Positions 8,493 through 19,782 of a stretch of 64,000 nt of DNA are shown here, piece after piece (position 1 is the first letter of the stretch; every line of letters begins with the position of its first letter). The stretch is from the NCBI GenBank assembly GCA_947453725.1, contig CANGHH010000011.1:62001-126000 (forward strand), written 5' to 3'. The notes under the pieces were generated by a model. That model saw only the letters and a list, made by a program, of their open reading frames with translations. It did no database searches and was not told the DNA's origin. The position numbers and the translations under genes were made by a program. The DNA comes from Betaproteobacteria bacterium. Its GTDB lineage: Bacteria; Pseudomonadota; Gammaproteobacteria; Burkholderiales; Burkholderiaceae_C.

Positions 8493-8969
8493 ATGGGCAT
8501 CGAAGGCGTACTGAAAGAAGGCTTTGTCACCACCTCGGTCGACAAGCTGGTCAACTGGTCCAAGACCGGCTCGCTGTGGCCGATGACGTTCGGCCTGGCT
8601 TGCTGTGCCGTTGAAATGATGCACGCCGGTGCGGCGCGTTACGACATCGACCGTTTCGGCATGTTGTTCCGCCCCAGCCCGCGTCAGAGCGACCTGATGA
8701 TCGTGGCCGGCACGCTGTGCAACAAGATGGCGCCGGCGCTGCGCAAGGTCTACGACCAGATGGCCGAGCCGCGCTGGGTGCTGAGCATGGGGTCTTGCGC
8801 CAACGGCGGCGGCTACTACCACTACAGCTATTCCGTGGTGCGGGGCTGCGACCGCATCGTGCCCGTGGATGTCTATGTGCCCGGCTGTCCACCGACCGCC
8901 GAAGCGCTGCTCTACGGCATCCTGCAACTGCAGGCCAAGATCCGGCGCGAGAACACGATTGCTCGTTGA
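8493..8969 (+). CDS. nuoB: NADH-quinone oxidoreductase subunit B
   Basis: A 158-residue peripheral-arm subunit holding the terminal 4Fe-4S cluster N2. The tandem cysteines of [10 protein letters not shown] and the further cysteines in MGSCANGGG and [14 protein letters not shown] supply the ligands. It passes electrons to quinone at the interface with NuoD and NuoH. Confidence 0.97.
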   Translation: MGIEGVLKEGFVTTSVDKLVNWSKTGSLWPMTFGLACCAVEMMHAGAARYDIDRFGMLFRPSPRQSDLMIVAGTLCNKMAPALRKVYDQMAEPRWVLSMGSCANGGGYYHYSYSVVRGCDRIVPVDVYVPGCPPTAEALLYGILQLQAKIRRENTIAR

Positions 8970-8993
8970 AGTCCGAACTGCTCACCCGACACG

Positions 8994-9593
8994 ATGACAC
9001 TCAAACTCGACAAGCTGCAGGCTGCACTCGAAACCACGCTGGGCAGCCACCTCAAGGGCTTGGTGCGCGACCGCGGCGAGATCACGGTCACCGTCGCGGC
9101 GGCCGACTACCTGGCCGTGGCCCTGCAGTTGCGTGACGACCCGGCCCTGAAGTTCGAGCAATTGATCGACCTCTGCGGTCTGGATTACTCGGATTACAAG
9201 AATGAGGTTCGCGAATCGGCGCGCTTCTGCGTCGTTTCGCATCTGCTGTCGATCAGCCACAACTGGCGTCTGCGTTTGAAGGTCTTTGCCGACGACGACG
9301 AATTGCCGGCGGTGGCGACGCTGAATGAAGTCTGGGCCTCGGCCAACTGGTTCGAGCGCGAGGCCTTCGACCTCTACGGCATCCTTTTCGAAGGCCATCT
9401 CGACCTGCGCCGCATCCTCACCGATTACGGTTTCATCGGGCACCCGATGCGCAAGGACTTCCCGACCACGGGCCACGTCGAAATGCGCTACGACCCTGAG
9501 AAGAAGCGCGTGATCTACCAGCCCGTCACCATCGAGCCGCGCGAAATCGTGCCGCGCGTGGTGCGGGAAGACAACTACGGCGGCCTGCATTAA
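8994..9593 (+). CDS. nuoC: NADH-quinone oxidoreductase subunit C
   Basis: A 199-residue peripheral-arm subunit (30-kDa family) with the signature [12 protein letters not shown]. It stands as a separate gene, not fused to nuoD as in enterobacteria. It joins NuoD in the connecting module. The C-terminus [18 protein letters not shown] is typical of betaproteobacteria. Confidence 0.96.
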   Translation: MTLKLDKLQAALETTLGSHLKGLVRDRGEITVTVAAADYLAVALQLRDDPALKFEQLIDLCGLDYSDYKNEVRESARFCVVSHLLSISHNWRLRLKVFADDDELPAVATLNEVWASANWFEREAFDLYGILFEGHLDLRRILTDYGFIGHPMRKDFPTTGHVEMRYDPEKKRVIYQPVTIEPREIVPRVVREDNYGGLH

Positions 9594-9617
9594 GCCGAAG
9601 GCGAAGCAGACATCCAC

Positions 9618-10871
9618 ATGGCTGAAATCAAGAATTACACGCTGAACTTCGGACCCCAGCACCCGGCTGCGCACGGTGTGCTGCGCCTGGTGCTCGAACT
9701 CGACGGTGAAGTCATCCAGCGCGCCGACCCGCACATCGGGCTGCTGCACCGCGCCACCGAGAAGCTCGCTGAAAGCAAGACGTTTCTGCAGAACCTGCCC
9801 TACATGGACAGGCTGGATTACGTCTCGATGATGTGCAACGAGCACGCCTACTGCCTGGCCATCGAAAAGCTGCTGGGCGTGGACGTGCCCGAGCGGGCGC
9901 AATACATCCGCGTGATGTTCAGCGAAATCACCCGCCTGTTGAACCACCTGATGTGGCTGGGTGCGCACGGGCTGGATTGCGGTGCGATGAACATCTTCAT
10001 CTACTGCTTCCGCGAGCGCGAAGACCTGTTCGACATGTACGAGGCAGTCAGCGGCGCGCGCATGCACGCGGCCTACTTCCGCCCGGGTGGCGTCTACCGC
10101 GACCTGCCGGACTCGATGCCGCAGTACCGCGTCAGTCGCATCAAGAACGCCAAGGCCATCGCCGCGCTGAACCAGAACCGCCAGGGTTCCTTGCTCGACT
10201 TCATCGACGATTTCTGCGGCCGTTTCCCGAAGCTGGTCGACGAGTACGAAACGCTGCTGACCGACAACCGCATCTGGAAACAGCGCACCGTGGGCATCGG
10301 CGTGGTCACGCCCGAGCGCGCGATGAACCTGGGCTTCACCGGCCCGATGCTGCGCGGCTCGGGCATCGCCTGGGACCTGCGCAAGACGCAGCCCTACGAC
10401 ATCTACGGGCGGCTGGATTTCGACGTGCCCGTCGGCGTCAACGGGGACACCTACGACCGCTACCTGGTGCGCATCGAAGAGATGCGCCAGAGCAACCGCC
10501 TGATCCAGCAGTGCAGCGCCTGGTTGCGCGCCAACCCGGGCCCGGTGATCACCGGCAATCACAAGGTGGCGCCACCTTCGCGTGTGGGCATGAAATCCAA
10601 CATGGAAGAGCTGATCCACCACTTCAAGCTCTTCACCGAAGGCATGCACGTGCCCGAGGGCGAAGCTTACGCGGCGGTCGAACACCCGAAGGGTGAGTTC
10701 GGCATCTACCTCGTCAGCGACGGCGCCAACAAGCCCTACCGCCTGAAGATCCGTCCGCCCGGTTTCGCGCACCTGGCCGCGCTGGACGAGATGGCGCGGG
10801 GCCACATGATTGCCGACGCGGTCGCCATCATCGGCACCATGGACATCGTGTTCGGCGAGATCGACCGCTGA
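9618..10871 (+). CDS. nuoD: NADH-quinone oxidoreductase subunit D
   Basis: A 417-residue 49-kDa subunit that forms much of the quinone-binding pocket with NuoB. The [14 protein letters not shown] motif near the N-terminus contains the pocket histidines. [15 protein letters not shown] and the C-terminal DIVFGEIDR are conserved. It is homologous to the large subunit of NiFe hydrogenases but lacks the nickel ligands. Confidence 0.97.
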   Translation: MAEIKNYTLNFGPQHPAAHGVLRLVLELDGEVIQRADPHIGLLHRATEKLAESKTFLQNLPYMDRLDYVSMMCNEHAYCLAIEKLLGVDVPERAQYIRVMFSEITRLLNHLMWLGAHGLDCGAMNIFIYCFREREDLFDMYEAVSGARMHAAYFRPGGVYRDLPDSMPQYRVSRIKNAKAIAALNQNRQGSLLDFIDDFCGRFPKLVDEYETLLTDNRIWKQRTVGIGVVTPERAMNLGFTGPMLRGSGIAWDLRKTQPYDIYGRLDFDVPVGVNGDTYDRYLVRIEEMRQSNRLIQQCSAWLRANPGPVITGNHKVAPPSRVGMKSNMEELIHHFKLFTEGMHVPEGEAYAAVEHPKGEFGIYLVSDGANKPYRLKIRPPGFAHLAALDEMARGHMIADAVAIIGTMDIVFGEIDR

Positions 10872-10890
10872 ACGGAACCTGAAGCGAGCT

Positions 10891-11409
10891 ATGAGTTTCT
10901 CTGACGCCACCCTGGCCCCCGCGTTGACGTTTTCGGCGGCAACGCTTGAACGGTTTGCGAAGGAAGTGGCCAAGTACCCCGCCGACCAGCAGCAGTCGGC
11001 CGTGATGGCCTGCCTGGCCATCGTGCAACACGAGCAAGGCCACGTCGCGCCCGCCGCCGAAGCCGGCATCGCGGCCTACCTCGGCATGGCGCCCATCGCC
11101 GTGCACGAGGTGACGACCTTCTACAACATGTACAACCAGCACCCGGTGGGCACCTTCAAGCTCAACGTGTGTACCAACCTGCCGTGCGCCTTGCGCGACG
11201 GCGAGCAGGCCCTGCAGCACGTCTGCAAGCAGCTCGGCGTCGAGCCCTACGGCACCACCGCCGACGGTCTGTTCACCGTGCAGCCCAGCGAGTGCCTGGG
11301 GGCCTGCGCCGACGCCCCGGTGATGCTGGTCAACGACCGCCAGATGCTCAGTTTCATGAGCAACGCGCGGCTCGACGAGCTGATCGAAACCTTGAAGGCC
11401 AACCGCTGA
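10891..11409 (+). CDS. nuoE: NADH-quinone oxidoreductase subunit E
   Basis: A 172-residue thioredoxin-fold subunit with the 2Fe-2S cluster N1a. Ligands are visible in [10 protein letters not shown] and in [17 protein letters not shown] 10891 gives [12 protein letters not shown]; the frame is open further upstream but runs into nuoD. Its TGA overlaps the nuoF ATG (ATGA), indicating translational coupling. Confidence 0.95.
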   Translation: MSFSDATLAPALTFSAATLERFAKEVAKYPADQQQSAVMACLAIVQHEQGHVAPAAEAGIAAYLGMAPIAVHEVTTFYNMYNQHPVGTFKLNVCTNLPCALRDGEQALQHVCKQLGVEPYGTTADGLFTVQPSECLGACADAPVMLVNDRQMLSFMSNARLDELIETLKANR

Positions 11410-12770
11410 TGGTCAAGCACATCGACCTGTCGAAGTTCCAGGCGCGTGGCGTCGAGACCTGTTTCCACGGCCGTCACCAGGGCCCGCAGATCGTTGCGGG
11501 CCTGGACGGCAGCAACTGGCATCTGCACGACTACGTCGCCCGCGGCGGCTACAGCGCGCTGCGCAAGATCCTGGGCCAGGATGGCGTGTCCGGGAACGAA
11601 GGCGGCATGACCCAGGACCAGGTCATCGCCGAGATGAAGCTCAGTGCCCTGCGCGGCCGCGGCGGTGCCGGTTTCCCGACCGGCCTGAAGTGGAGCTTCA
11701 TGCCGCGCATGTTCCCCGGTGCCAAGTACCTGGTCTGCAACAGCGACGAAGGCGAGCCGGGCACTTGCAAGGATCGCGACATCCTGCTTTACAACCCGCA
11801 CATCGTCATCGAGGGCATGGCCATCGCCGCCTACGCGATGGGCATCAAGACCGGCTACAACTACATCCACGGCGAGATCTTCGAGGCCTACGAGCGCTTC
11901 GAGGCGGCGCTGGAAGAAGCCCGCGCCGCCGGCTTCCTGGGCGACAACATCCTGGGCAGCAGCCACAGTTTCCAGCTGCACGCCTTCCACGGTTTCGGCG
12001 CTTACATCTGCGGTGAAGAGACCGCGCTGCTGGAAAGCCTCGAGGGCAAGAAGGGCCAGCCGCGTTTCAAGCCGCCGTTCCCAGCCAGTTTCGGCCTCTA
12101 CGGCAAGCCGACGACGATCAACAACACTGAAACCTTCGCCGCGGTGCCCTGGATCATCAACAACGGTGGCCAGAAGTACCTGGAATGCGGCAAGCCGAAC
12201 AACGGCGGCACCAAGCTGTTCAGCGTCGTCGGCGATGTCGAGCGTCCCGGCAATTACGAGATTCCGCTGGGCACGCCTTTCGCGCAATTGCTGGAATTGG
12301 CCGGTGGCGTGCGCGGCGGTGCGCTGAAAGCGGTCATTCCCGGCGGTTCGTCGGCGCCGGTGCTGCCGGCCAAGACCATGATGGACGTGACGATGGACTA
12401 CGACAGCATCGCCAAGGCCGGCTCGATGCTGGGTTCGGGCGCCGTCATCGTCATGAACGACAGCCGTTGCATGGTCAAGAGCCTGCTGCGCCTGAGCTAC
12501 TTCTACCAGCACGAAAGCTGCGGCCAGTGCACGCCCTGCCGCGAAGGCACGGGCTGGCTGTGGCGGGTGGTCGACCGCATCGAACACGGCAAGGGCCGCG
12601 CCGACGACCTGGCCTTGCTCGACAGCGTGGCCTTCAACATCAAGGGCCGAACCATCTGCGCCCTGGGCGACGCCGCGGCGATGCCGGTGGAAGGCATGCT
12701 GAAGCACTTCCGCGACGAGTTCGCGTACCACGTCGAACACAAGACCTGCATGGTCCCGCAGTACGTCTAA
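11409..12770 (+). CDS. nuoF: NADH-quinone oxidoreductase subunit F
   Basis: A 453-residue subunit that binds NADH, FMN and cluster N3. The nucleotide-binding loop [15 protein letters not shown] and the cysteines of [14 protein letters not shown] are intact. The ATG overlaps the nuoE stop. A dispersed repeat, not a direct junction, separates it from nuoG. Confidence 0.97.
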   Translation: MVKHIDLSKFQARGVETCFHGRHQGPQIVAGLDGSNWHLHDYVARGGYSALRKILGQDGVSGNEGGMTQDQVIAEMKLSALRGRGGAGFPTGLKWSFMPRMFPGAKYLVCNSDEGEPGTCKDRDILLYNPHIVIEGMAIAAYAMGIKTGYNYIHGEIFEAYERFEAALEEARAAGFLGDNILGSSHSFQLHAFHGFGAYICGEETALLESLEGKKGQPRFKPPFPASFGLYGKPTTINNTETFAAVPWIINNGGQKYLECGKPNNGGTKLFSVVGDVERPGNYEIPLGTPFAQLLELAGGVRGGALKAVIPGGSSAPVLPAKTMMDVTMDYDSIAKAGSMLGSGAVIVMNDSRCMVKSLLRLSYFYQHESCGQCTPCREGTGWLWRVVDRIEHGKGRADDLALLDSVAFNIKGRTICALGDAAAMPVEGMLKHFRDEFAYHVEHKTCMVPQYV

Positions 12771-12780
12771 TGAATATGGA

Positions 12781-12852
12781 CCCCCAAGCCCACTTCGTTC
12801 GCCACCCCTCAAGGGGGATGCGGTGCTCCTTGGGAGCGGCCCGGTGGAGCAC
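12781..12852 (+). repeat. Dispersed Burkholderiales-type repeat, copy A (inside the nuo operon)
   Basis: The segment begins CCCCCAAGCCCACTTCGTTC and contains CTCAAGGGGGATGC, matching the reverse complement of copies B (30578-30670) and C (46032-46122). It fills the nuoF-nuoG gap. Its distal end supplies GGTGGAG, the likely nuoG ribosome-binding site. The match to B and C is good over the first 45 bases and weak after that. Confidence 0.7.
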
Positions 12853-12858
12853 CCGAAC

Positions 12859-15180
12859 ATGATCGAAATCGAACTCGACGGCCAGAAGGTCAGCGTCAAC
12901 GAAGGCAGCGTGGTGATGCACGCCGCCGACGCGGCCGGCGTCTACATCCCGCATTTCTGTTACCACAAGAAGCTCAGCATCGCGGCCAACTGCCGCATGT
13001 GCCTGGTCGACATCGAGAAGATGCCCAAGCCGATGCCGGCCTGCGCCACGCCGGTGACCAACGGCATGGTCGTGCGCACCAAGAGCGAGAAGGCGACCAA
13101 GGCGCAGCAGAGCGTCATGGAATTCCTGCTGATCAATCACCCACTGGATTGCCCCATCTGCGACCAGGGCGGCGAGTGCCAGTTGCAGGACCTGGCCGTC
13201 GGCTACGGCGGTTCGGCTTCACGCTACGCCGAGGAAAAGCGCGTCGTCTTGCACAAGGACGTCGGGCCGCTCATCAGCATGGAAGAGATGAGTCGTTGCA
13301 TCCACTGCACCCGCTGCGTGCGCTTCGGCCAGGAGGTGGCCGGGGTGATGGAACTCGGCATGATCCACCGCGGCGAGCACAGCGAGATCACCACCGCCGA
13401 AGGCCGCAGCATCGATAGCGAACTGTCGGGCAACATGATCGACATCTGCCCGGTCGGCGCGCTGACCAGCAAGCCCTTCCGCTACAGCGCCCGCACCTGG
13501 GAACTGAGCCGCCGCAAGTCGGTGTCGCCGCACGACAGCACGGGCGCCAACCTGGTCGTGCAGGTCAAGGCTGGCAAGGTGATGCGCGTGGTCCCGCTGG
13601 AAAACGACGCCGTCAACGAGTGCTGGATCGCCGACCGCGACCGCTACAGCTACGAAGCCTTGAACAGCGACGCGCGGTTGACGCAGCCGATGATCAAGCA
13701 GGGCGGCAATTGGTCGACGGTGGATTGGAACACCGCGCTGGCCTACGTGGCCGATGGCCTGCGGCGCGTCAAGGCCGAGTTCGGCGCCGAAGGCATCGGC
13801 GCCATCGGGCATCCCACATCGACCGTTGAAGAGCTGCATTTGCTGGCCAAGTTGGCGCGCGGTCTGGGCAGCCAGAGCGTCGATCACCGCCTGCGCCATG
13901 CCGACTTCGGCAACGCCGCAGCGCCGGGCCATGCGCGCTGGCTGGGTACTTCGGTGGCCGCGCTGTCGCAACTCGACCGCGCCTTCGTCATCGGCTCCTT
14001 CCTGCGCAAGGACCACCCGCTGTTCGCCCAGCGTCTGCGCCAGGCCGCACGCCGCGGTGCTCAGGTGCACAGCCTTCACGCGCTGCACGACGACTGGCTG
14101 CTGCCCGTCGCCACGCAACTGGTCGCCGCACCCGATGCCTGGGTGCAGGCGCTGGCCGATGTCGCTGCCGCCATCGCGGCGGCCAAGGGTGTCGAAGCAC
14201 CGGTCGCAGGCACGGTCACTGCCGAAGGGCAGCGCATCGCCGCGTCCTTGTTGCTGGGCGAACGCAAGGCCGTGCTGCTGGGCAACGCCGCCGCGCAGCA
14301 CCCGCAGGCCAGCACGCTGCTGGCGCTGGCGCAGTGGATCGCCACGCAGACTGAAGCCAGCTGCGGCTATCTCGGCGAATCGGGCAACAGCGTCGGGGCC
14401 CAACTGGTCGGCGCGATGCCCGGCCCGGGCGGCCTGAACGCCGGCCAGATGCTGAGCCAGCCGATGAAGGCGCTGCTGCTGCTGAACACCGAGCCGGTGC
14501 TCGACGCCGCCGACGCCGCTGCCGCCCGCAAGGCGCTGAGCCTGTCGGGTCTGGTCGTCGGCCTGACGGCTTTCAAGGACACGCTGGCCGATGTCGCCGA
14601 CGTGCTGCTGCCGATCGCGCCCTTCACCGAAACGGCCGGCACCTTCGTCAACGCCGAGGGCCGCGCCCAAAGCTTCCACGGCGTCGTCAAGCCGCTGGGT
14701 GATGCGCGGCCGGCCTGGAAAGTGCTGCGGGTGCTGGGCAATCTGCTGGACCTGCCCGGCTTCGACTTCGAAGCCGCCGACGAGGTGCGTGCCGAAGCGC
14801 TGGGCAGCGACGCGATATCGGGCGAACGCCTGGACAACCGCAGCGATGCGCCGCTGTCGCTGGCCGCTGCGGCGGGCGGCCCGCAACGGCTGGCCGACGT
14901 GCCGATCTACGCCACCGACGCCACGGTGCGCCGTGCGCATTCCCTGCAACTGACCGCAGACGCGCGCGGCCCGGTGGCCGGTCTGCCGGCCGGTCTGTGG
15001 CAGCAACTGGGCCTGCAGGATGGTGCCAAGGTGCGGCTCACACAAGGCGAGGGCGCCGCTGTGCTGCCTGCGCGCCTGGACGCGTCGCTGGCCGAGAACA
15101 CCATCCGCGTGGCCGCCGGCCACCTGAACACCGCCATGTTGGGCGCGATGTTCGGCGCGATCGCGGTAGAGAAAGCCTGA
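12859..15180 (+). CDS. nuoG: NADH-quinone oxidoreductase subunit G
   Basis: A 773-residue subunit with an N-terminal 2Fe-2S ferredoxin domain ([17 protein letters not shown]). It also has His/Cys ligands of cluster N5 with [13 protein letters not shown], the N4 segment [11 protein letters not shown], and a molybdopterin-oxidoreductase-like body with no cofactor role. I chose ATG 12859, which has GGTGGAG nine bases upstream. An in-frame start at 12823 would begin inside the dispersed repeat. Confidence 0.95.
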   Translation: MIEIELDGQKVSVNEGSVVMHAADAAGVYIPHFCYHKKLSIAANCRMCLVDIEKMPKPMPACATPVTNGMVVRTKSEKATKAQQSVMEFLLINHPLDCPICDQGGECQLQDLAVGYGGSASRYAEEKRVVLHKDVGPLISMEEMSRCIHCTRCVRFGQEVAGVMELGMIHRGEHSEITTAEGRSIDSELSGNMIDICPVGALTSKPFRYSARTWELSRRKSVSPHDSTGANLVVQVKAGKVMRVVPLENDAVNECWIADRDRYSYEALNSDARLTQPMIKQGGNWSTVDWNTALAYVADGLRRVKAEFGAEGIGAIGHPTSTVEELHLLAKLARGLGSQSVDHRLRHADFGNAAAPGHARWLGTSVAALSQLDRAFVIGSFLRKDHPLFAQRLRQAARRGAQVHSLHALHDDWLLPVATQLVAAPDAWVQALADVAAAIAAAKGVEAPVAGTVTAEGQRIAASLLLGERKAVLLGNAAAQHPQASTLLALAQWIATQTEASCGYLGESGNSVGAQLVGAMPGPGGLNAGQMLSQPMKALLLLNTEPVLDAADAAAARKALSLSGLVVGLTAFKDTLADVADVLLPIAPFTETAGTFVNAEGRAQSFHGVVKPLGDARPAWKVLRVLGNLLDLPGFDFEAADEVRAEALGSDAISGERLDNRSDAPLSLAAAAGGPQRLADVPIYATDATVRRAHSLQLTADARGPVAGLPAGLWQQLGLQDGAKVRLTQGEGAAVLPARLDASLAENTIRVAAGHLNTAMLGAMFGAIAVEKA

Positions 15181-15182
15181 CC

Positions 15183-16244
15183 ATGCTCGATACCGTCAAC
15201 CAGGTCGGCGCCGGCTTGCTCGGCAACACGCTGTGGATCGTCGTCTGGAGCCTGATCAAGATCATCGCGGTCGTGCTGCCGCTGATGATCTGCGTGGCCT
15301 ACCTCACGCTGTGGGAACGCAAGGGCATCGCGCTGACGCAGATCCGTCCGGGCCCGAACCGCGTCGGGCCGCTCGGCCTGCTGCAGCCGATCGCCGACGC
15401 GGTCAAGCTGATCTTCAAGGAAATCATCCGCCCGACGGCGGCCAGCAAGGGCCTGTTTTTCCTGGGTCCGGTGATGACCATCATGCCGGCGCTGGCCGCC
15501 TGGGCTGTGGTTCCCTTCGGACCCGACGTGGCGCTGGCCAATGTCAATGCCGGCCTGCTGTTCCTGATGGCCGTGACCTCGCTCGAGGTCTATGGTGTGA
15601 TCATTGCCGGCTGGGCCAGCAACTCGAAGTACGCCTTCCTGGGTGCGCTGCGCGCCTCGGCGCAAATGGTCAGCTACGAGATCGCGATGGGCTTCTGCCT
15701 GGTCGTCGTGCTGATGGTCGCCGGCAGCATGAACATGAGCGACATCGTGATGTCGCAGGGCCGGGGCACCTTCGCCAGCATGGGGGCGGGCCTGTTCTCG
15801 TGGAACTGGCTGCCGCTGTTCCCGATCTTCATCGTCTACTTCATCTCGGGCCTGGCTGAAACCAACCGCCACCCCTTCGACGTGGTCGAAGGCGAATCGG
15901 AAATCGTCGCCGGCCACATGATCGAGTACTCGGGCATGGCCTTCGCGATGTTCTTCCTGGCCGAGTACGCCAACATGATTCTGGTCAGCATGCTCAGCGT
16001 GCTGCTCTTCCTGGGTGGCTGGCTGTCGCCCTTTGCGGTCCTCGACTTCATCCCGGGCTGGATCTGGCTGGGCATCAAGACCTTCGTCGTCGTCACGATG
16101 TTCCTCTGGGTGCGCGCCACCTTCCCGCGCTTCCGCTACGACCAGATCATGCGTCTGGGCTGGAAGATCTTCATCCCGATCACGCTGGTCTGGCTGGTCG
16201 TCGTCGGGTTGTGGATCCAGTCGCCATTCAACATCTGGAAGTGA
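15183..16244 (+). CDS. nuoH: NADH-quinone oxidoreductase subunit H
   Basis: A 353-residue membrane subunit with about eight helices that links the peripheral arm to the proton-pumping arm. The motifs [19 protein letters not shown] and [16 protein letters not shown] line the quinone channel. It starts two bases after the nuoG stop. Confidence 0.97.
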   Translation: MLDTVNQVGAGLLGNTLWIVVWSLIKIIAVVLPLMICVAYLTLWERKGIALTQIRPGPNRVGPLGLLQPIADAVKLIFKEIIRPTAASKGLFFLGPVMTIMPALAAWAVVPFGPDVALANVNAGLLFLMAVTSLEVYGVIIAGWASNSKYAFLGALRASAQMVSYEIAMGFCLVVVLMVAGSMNMSDIVMSQGRGTFASMGAGLFSWNWLPLFPIFIVYFISGLAETNRHPFDVVEGESEIVAGHMIEYSGMAFAMFFLAEYANMILVSMLSVLLFLGGWLSPFAVLDFIPGWIWLGIKTFVVVTMFLWVRATFPRFRYDQIMRLGWKIFIPITLVWLVVVGLWIQSPFNIWK

Positions 16245-16248
16245 TGCG

Positions 16249-16746
16249 ATGACCACACTCACCGCCATCAAGGACGTCTTCAGCAGCATGCTGTTGACCG
16301 AGCTCTTCAAGGGCATGAAGCTGACCGGGCGCTATTTCTGGGCCAAGAACATCACCATCCAGTTCCCGGAAGAGAAGACGCCGCTGTCGCCGCGTTTCCG
16401 CGGTCTGCACGCGCTGCGCCGCTATGAAAACGGTGAAGAGCGCTGCATCGCCTGCAAATTGTGCGAAGCGGTCTGCCCGGCGATGGCCATCACCATCGAA
16501 TCGGATGTGCGCAGTGACGGCAGCCGCCGCACCACGCGCTACGACATCGACCTGACCAAGTGCATCTTCTGCGGCTTCTGCGAGGAAAGCTGCCCGGTCG
16601 ACAGCATCGTCGAGACCCACCACTTCGAATACCACGGCGAAAAGCGCGGCGACCTGTACTTCACCAAGGACATGCTGCTGGCCGTGGGCGACCGCTACGA
16701 AAAAGAGATCGCTGCCAACCGCGCCGCGGATGCCAAGTACCGCTGA
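16249..16746 (+). CDS. nuoI: NADH-quinone oxidoreductase subunit I
   Basis: A 165-residue subunit with two 4Fe-4S clusters (N6a, N6b). Both ferredoxin motifs are seen: [16 protein letters not shown] and [19 protein letters not shown] 16249 lies four bases after the nuoH stop and matches the family N-terminus. Confidence 0.96.
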   Translation: MTTLTAIKDVFSSMLLTELFKGMKLTGRYFWAKNITIQFPEEKTPLSPRFRGLHALRRYENGEERCIACKLCEAVCPAMAITIESDVRSDGSRRTTRYDIDLTKCIFCGFCEESCPVDSIVETHHFEYHGEKRGDLYFTKDMLLAVGDRYEKEIAANRAADAKYR

Positions 16747-16755
16747 CGCGCCAAC

Positions 16756-17379
16756 ATGAATTCGATCACCGCTCTCTTCTACGTCTTTGCCGCCGTGCTG
16801 CTGTTCGCGGCACTGCGCGTCATCACGGCGCGCAGCACCGTGCACGCTGCGCTCTACCTCGTGCTGGCCTTCTTCAGCGCCAGCTGCATCTGGATGCTGC
16901 TCCGCGCCGAATTCCTGGCCATCGCGCTGGTGCTGGTCTATGTCGGTGCGGTGATGGTGCTGTTCCTGTTCGTCGTGATGATGCTCGACATCAACACCGA
17001 TGAATTGCGCGCCGGCTTCTGGAAGCACGTGCCGCTGGCCGGCTTCGTCGGTGCCGTGATCGCGCTGGAAATGGCCCTGGTGCTGATGCGCGGCTTCCGC
17101 CTCGAGGCACCGCTGCCCAGCGCCAAGGCGCTGGAAATCGGCAACACCAAGCTGCTCGGCATCGAGATCTACACGCATTACCTGTATCCGCTGCAACTGG
17201 CGGCGGTGTTGCTGCTGGTGGCCATCATCGCGGCCATCGCGCTGACGCTGCGCGGCCGCAAGGACAGCAAGCAGATGGATCCCTCGCAACAGGTCAAGGT
17301 CAAGGCCGCCGACCGCGTTCGTCTCATCAAGATGCCGGCGGTTGTCGAAGCGCCTTCAGTGAAAAAGGAAGGTGCCTGA
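16756..17379 (+). CDS. nuoJ: NADH-quinone oxidoreductase subunit J
   Basis: A 207-residue membrane subunit with five hydrophobic helices and the conserved [17 protein letters not shown] segment of the third helix. A soluble C-terminal tail of about 40 residues follows. The stop TGA overlaps the nuoK ATG. Confidence 0.95.
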   Translation: MNSITALFYVFAAVLLFAALRVITARSTVHAALYLVLAFFSASCIWMLLRAEFLAIALVLVYVGAVMVLFLFVVMMLDINTDELRAGFWKHVPLAGFVGAVIALEMALVLMRGFRLEAPLPSAKALEIGNTKLLGIEIYTHYLYPLQLAAVLLLVAIIAAIALTLRGRKDSKQMDPSQQVKVKAADRVRLIKMPAVVEAPSVKKEGA

Positions 17380-17702
17380 TGGGACCGATCACCCTCGGCC
17401 ATTACCTTTCGCTGGGCGGCATCCTGTTCGCCTTGTCCGTGATCGGCATTTTCCTGAATCGCCGCAACCTCATCGTGTTGCTGATGGCCATCGAGCTGAT
17501 GCTGCTGGCCGTCAACCTGAACTTCATCGCCTTCTCCCACTACCTGCCGGTCGAAGCCGACCGCATGGCCGGTCAGGTCTTCGTTTTCTTCATCCTGACC
17601 GTGGCCGCCGCCGAATCGGCCATCGGCCTGGCGATCCTGGTGGTGCTGTTCCGCAACCGCGCATCGATCAATGTCGAAGAACTTGACGAGCTGAAGGGCT
17701 GA
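17379..17702 (+). CDS. nuoK: NADH-quinone oxidoreductase subunit K
   Basis: A 107-residue three-helix membrane subunit. Two conserved glutamates lie in helices two and three ([14 protein letters not shown] and [11 protein letters not shown]), part of the E-channel. The start overlaps nuoJ and nuoL follows after one base. Confidence 0.96.
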   Translation: MGPITLGHYLSLGGILFALSVIGIFLNRRNLIVLLMAIELMLLAVNLNFIAFSHYLPVEADRMAGQVFVFFILTVAAAESAIGLAILVVLFRNRASINVEELDELKG

Positions 17703-17703
17703 C

Positions 17704-19731
17704 ATGGCTACCTCGATCTCCACAGCCCTGCTGCTGACCATCCCGCTGGCCCCGCTGGCGGGCGCCCTGATCGCCGGCCTGGCCGGCAAGCAGGTCGGCA
17801 CTCGCGGCGCCCACACCGCCACCATCCTGGGCGTGCTCATCGCCTTCATCGGCGCCTGCCTGGTGCTGCAGCAGGTACTCGATGGCGCCCGCTTCAATGC
17901 CACGATCTACCAGTGGGCGGTGGTCGACAAGCTGGTGATGGAAGTCGGTTTCCTGGTCGACGGCCTGACCGCGATGATGATGGTCGTCGTGACCTTCGTC
18001 TCGCTGATGGTTCACGTCTACACCATCGGCTACATGGAAGGCGACCCGGGCTACCAGCGCTTCTTCAGCTTCATCAGTCTGTTCACCTTCAGCATGCTGA
18101 TGCTGGTGATGAGCAACAACTTCCTGCAGCTCTTCTTCGGCTGGGAAGCGGTGGGCCTGGTGTCCTACCTCCTGATCGGTTTCTGGTTCAAGAAGCCGAC
18201 CGCCATCTTCGCCAACATGAAGGCCTTCCTGGTCAACCGCGTTGGCGACTTCGGTTTCATCCTGGGCATCGGTCTGGTCGTGGCCTACGCCGGCACGCTG
18301 AATTACGGCGAAGCCTTCGCCAAGGCGCCTGAACTGGCCAAGATCGCCTTCCCCCTGCCGCTGTTCGGTGGCGAGTGGATGTTGATCACCGTGACCTGCA
18401 TCTGCCTGTTCATCGGCGCGATGGGCAAGAGTGCGCAGTTCCCGCTGCATGTCTGGCTGCCCGACTCAATGGAAGGCCCGACGCCCATCTCGGCGCTGAT
18501 CCACGCCGCGACCATGGTCACGGCCGGCATCTTCATGGTCGCCCGCATGTCGCCGCTGTTCGAGTTGTCGGACACCGCGCTGAACTTCGTGCTGGTCATC
18601 GGCTCGATCACCGCGCTGTTCATGGGCTTCCTGGGCATCATCCAGAACGACATCAAGCGCGTCGTCGCCTACTCGACATTGAGCCAGCTTGGCTACATGA
18701 CGGTGGCGCTGGGCGCCTCGGCCTACAGCGTGGCGGTCTTCCACCTGATGACCCACGCCTTCTTCAAGGCGCTGCTGTTCCTGGGTGCCGGCTCGGTGAT
18801 CATCGGCATGCACCACGACCAGGATATTCGCAACATGGGCGGCCTGCGAAAGCACATGCCGATCACCTGGATCACCTCGCTGCTGGGTTCGCTGGCGCTG
18901 ATCGGCACGCCGCTGTTCGCCGGCTTCTACAGCAAGGACAGCATCATCGAGGCGGTGCATGCCACGCACCTGCCGGGTACCGGCTTCGCGATCTTCGCGG
19001 TGACGGCCGGCGTCTTCGTCACGGCTTTCTATTCCTTCCGCATGTACTTCCTGGTCTTCCACGGGAAAGAGCGCTTCCACCACAAGCCATTCCCGCCTGA
19101 GGATGACCACGCGCACGACGACCATGGCCACGCGCACACGCCGCACGAATCACCCTGGGTGGTGACGCTGCCGCTGGTGCTGCTGGCCATTCCGTCGGTG
19201 GTCATCGGCTACCTGACGATCGGCCCCATGCTCTTCGGCGACTTCTTCAAGGACGCCATCTTCGTCAACGCCGAGCACCACCCGGCGATGGAAGAACTGG
19301 CCCAGTCATTCCACGGCGCCGGCGCGATGGCGCTGCACGCGCTGAGCTCGCTGCCGTTCTTGCTGGCCGCTGCCGGCGTGGCAACAGCCTGGTTGTTCTA
19401 CCTGCAGGCGCCGGCCATCCCCGCCGCACTCGACCGCGCGCTGAAGCCCTTGCGCACCGTGCTGGAAAACAAGTACTACCTCGACAGCTTCAACGAACAC
19501 GTGCTGGCCGCCGGTGCGCGCCTGCTCGGCACGGGGCTGTGGAAGGGCGGCGACCAGGCCTTCATCGACGGCGCGGTCAACGGTTCGGCCAGCCTGGTCG
19601 GGCGCCTGTCCGGCGTCGTCCGGGGCTGGCAATCCGGCCACCTGTACCAGTACGCGTTGGTGATGGCGCTGGGCATCTTCGGCCTGCTGACCTGGCAGCT
19701 GTGGCCCTACTTCAACGGCCTGATGCGCTGA
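17704..19731 (+). CDS. nuoL: NADH-quinone oxidoreductase subunit L
   Basis: A 675-residue antiporter-like subunit with about 16 helices. It contains FFGWEAVGLVSYLLIGFW, the Lys-bearing MGKSAQFPLHVWLPDSMEG, and the long C-terminal lateral helix region. A His-rich loop (about residues 455-480) is a local feature. It is one of the three proton-pumping modules. Confidence 0.97.
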   Translation: MATSISTALLLTIPLAPLAGALIAGLAGKQVGTRGAHTATILGVLIAFIGACLVLQQVLDGARFNATIYQWAVVDKLVMEVGFLVDGLTAMMMVVVTFVSLMVHVYTIGYMEGDPGYQRFFSFISLFTFSMLMLVMSNNFLQLFFGWEAVGLVSYLLIGFWFKKPTAIFANMKAFLVNRVGDFGFILGIGLVVAYAGTLNYGEAFAKAPELAKIAFPLPLFGGEWMLITVTCICLFIGAMGKSAQFPLHVWLPDSMEGPTPISALIHAATMVTAGIFMVARMSPLFELSDTALNFVLVIGSITALFMGFLGIIQNDIKRVVAYSTLSQLGYMTVALGASAYSVAVFHLMTHAFFKALLFLGAGSVIIGMHHDQDIRNMGGLRKHMPITWITSLLGSLALIGTPLFAGFYSKDSIIEAVHATHLPGTGFAIFAVTAGVFVTAFYSFRMYFLVFHGKERFHHKPFPPEDDHAHDDHGHAHTPHESPWVVTLPLVLLAIPSVVIGYLTIGPMLFGDFFKDAIFVNAEHHPAMEELAQSFHGAGAMALHALSSLPFLLAAAGVATAWLFYLQAPAIPAALDRALKPLRTVLENKYYLDSFNEHVLAAGARLLGTGLWKGGDQAFIDGAVNGSASLVGRLSGVVRGWQSGHLYQYALVMALGIFGLLTWQLWPYFNGLMR

Positions 19732-19782
19732 AGCCGCCATGCACAACAAGAACATGACAGACGAAATGACGGAAAGCGCACG

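Noticed and set aside
8982..11069. A 695-codon minus-strand frame opposite nuoC, nuoD and nuoE
   Set aside because: It spans three certain genes on the other strand and has no recognisable domain.
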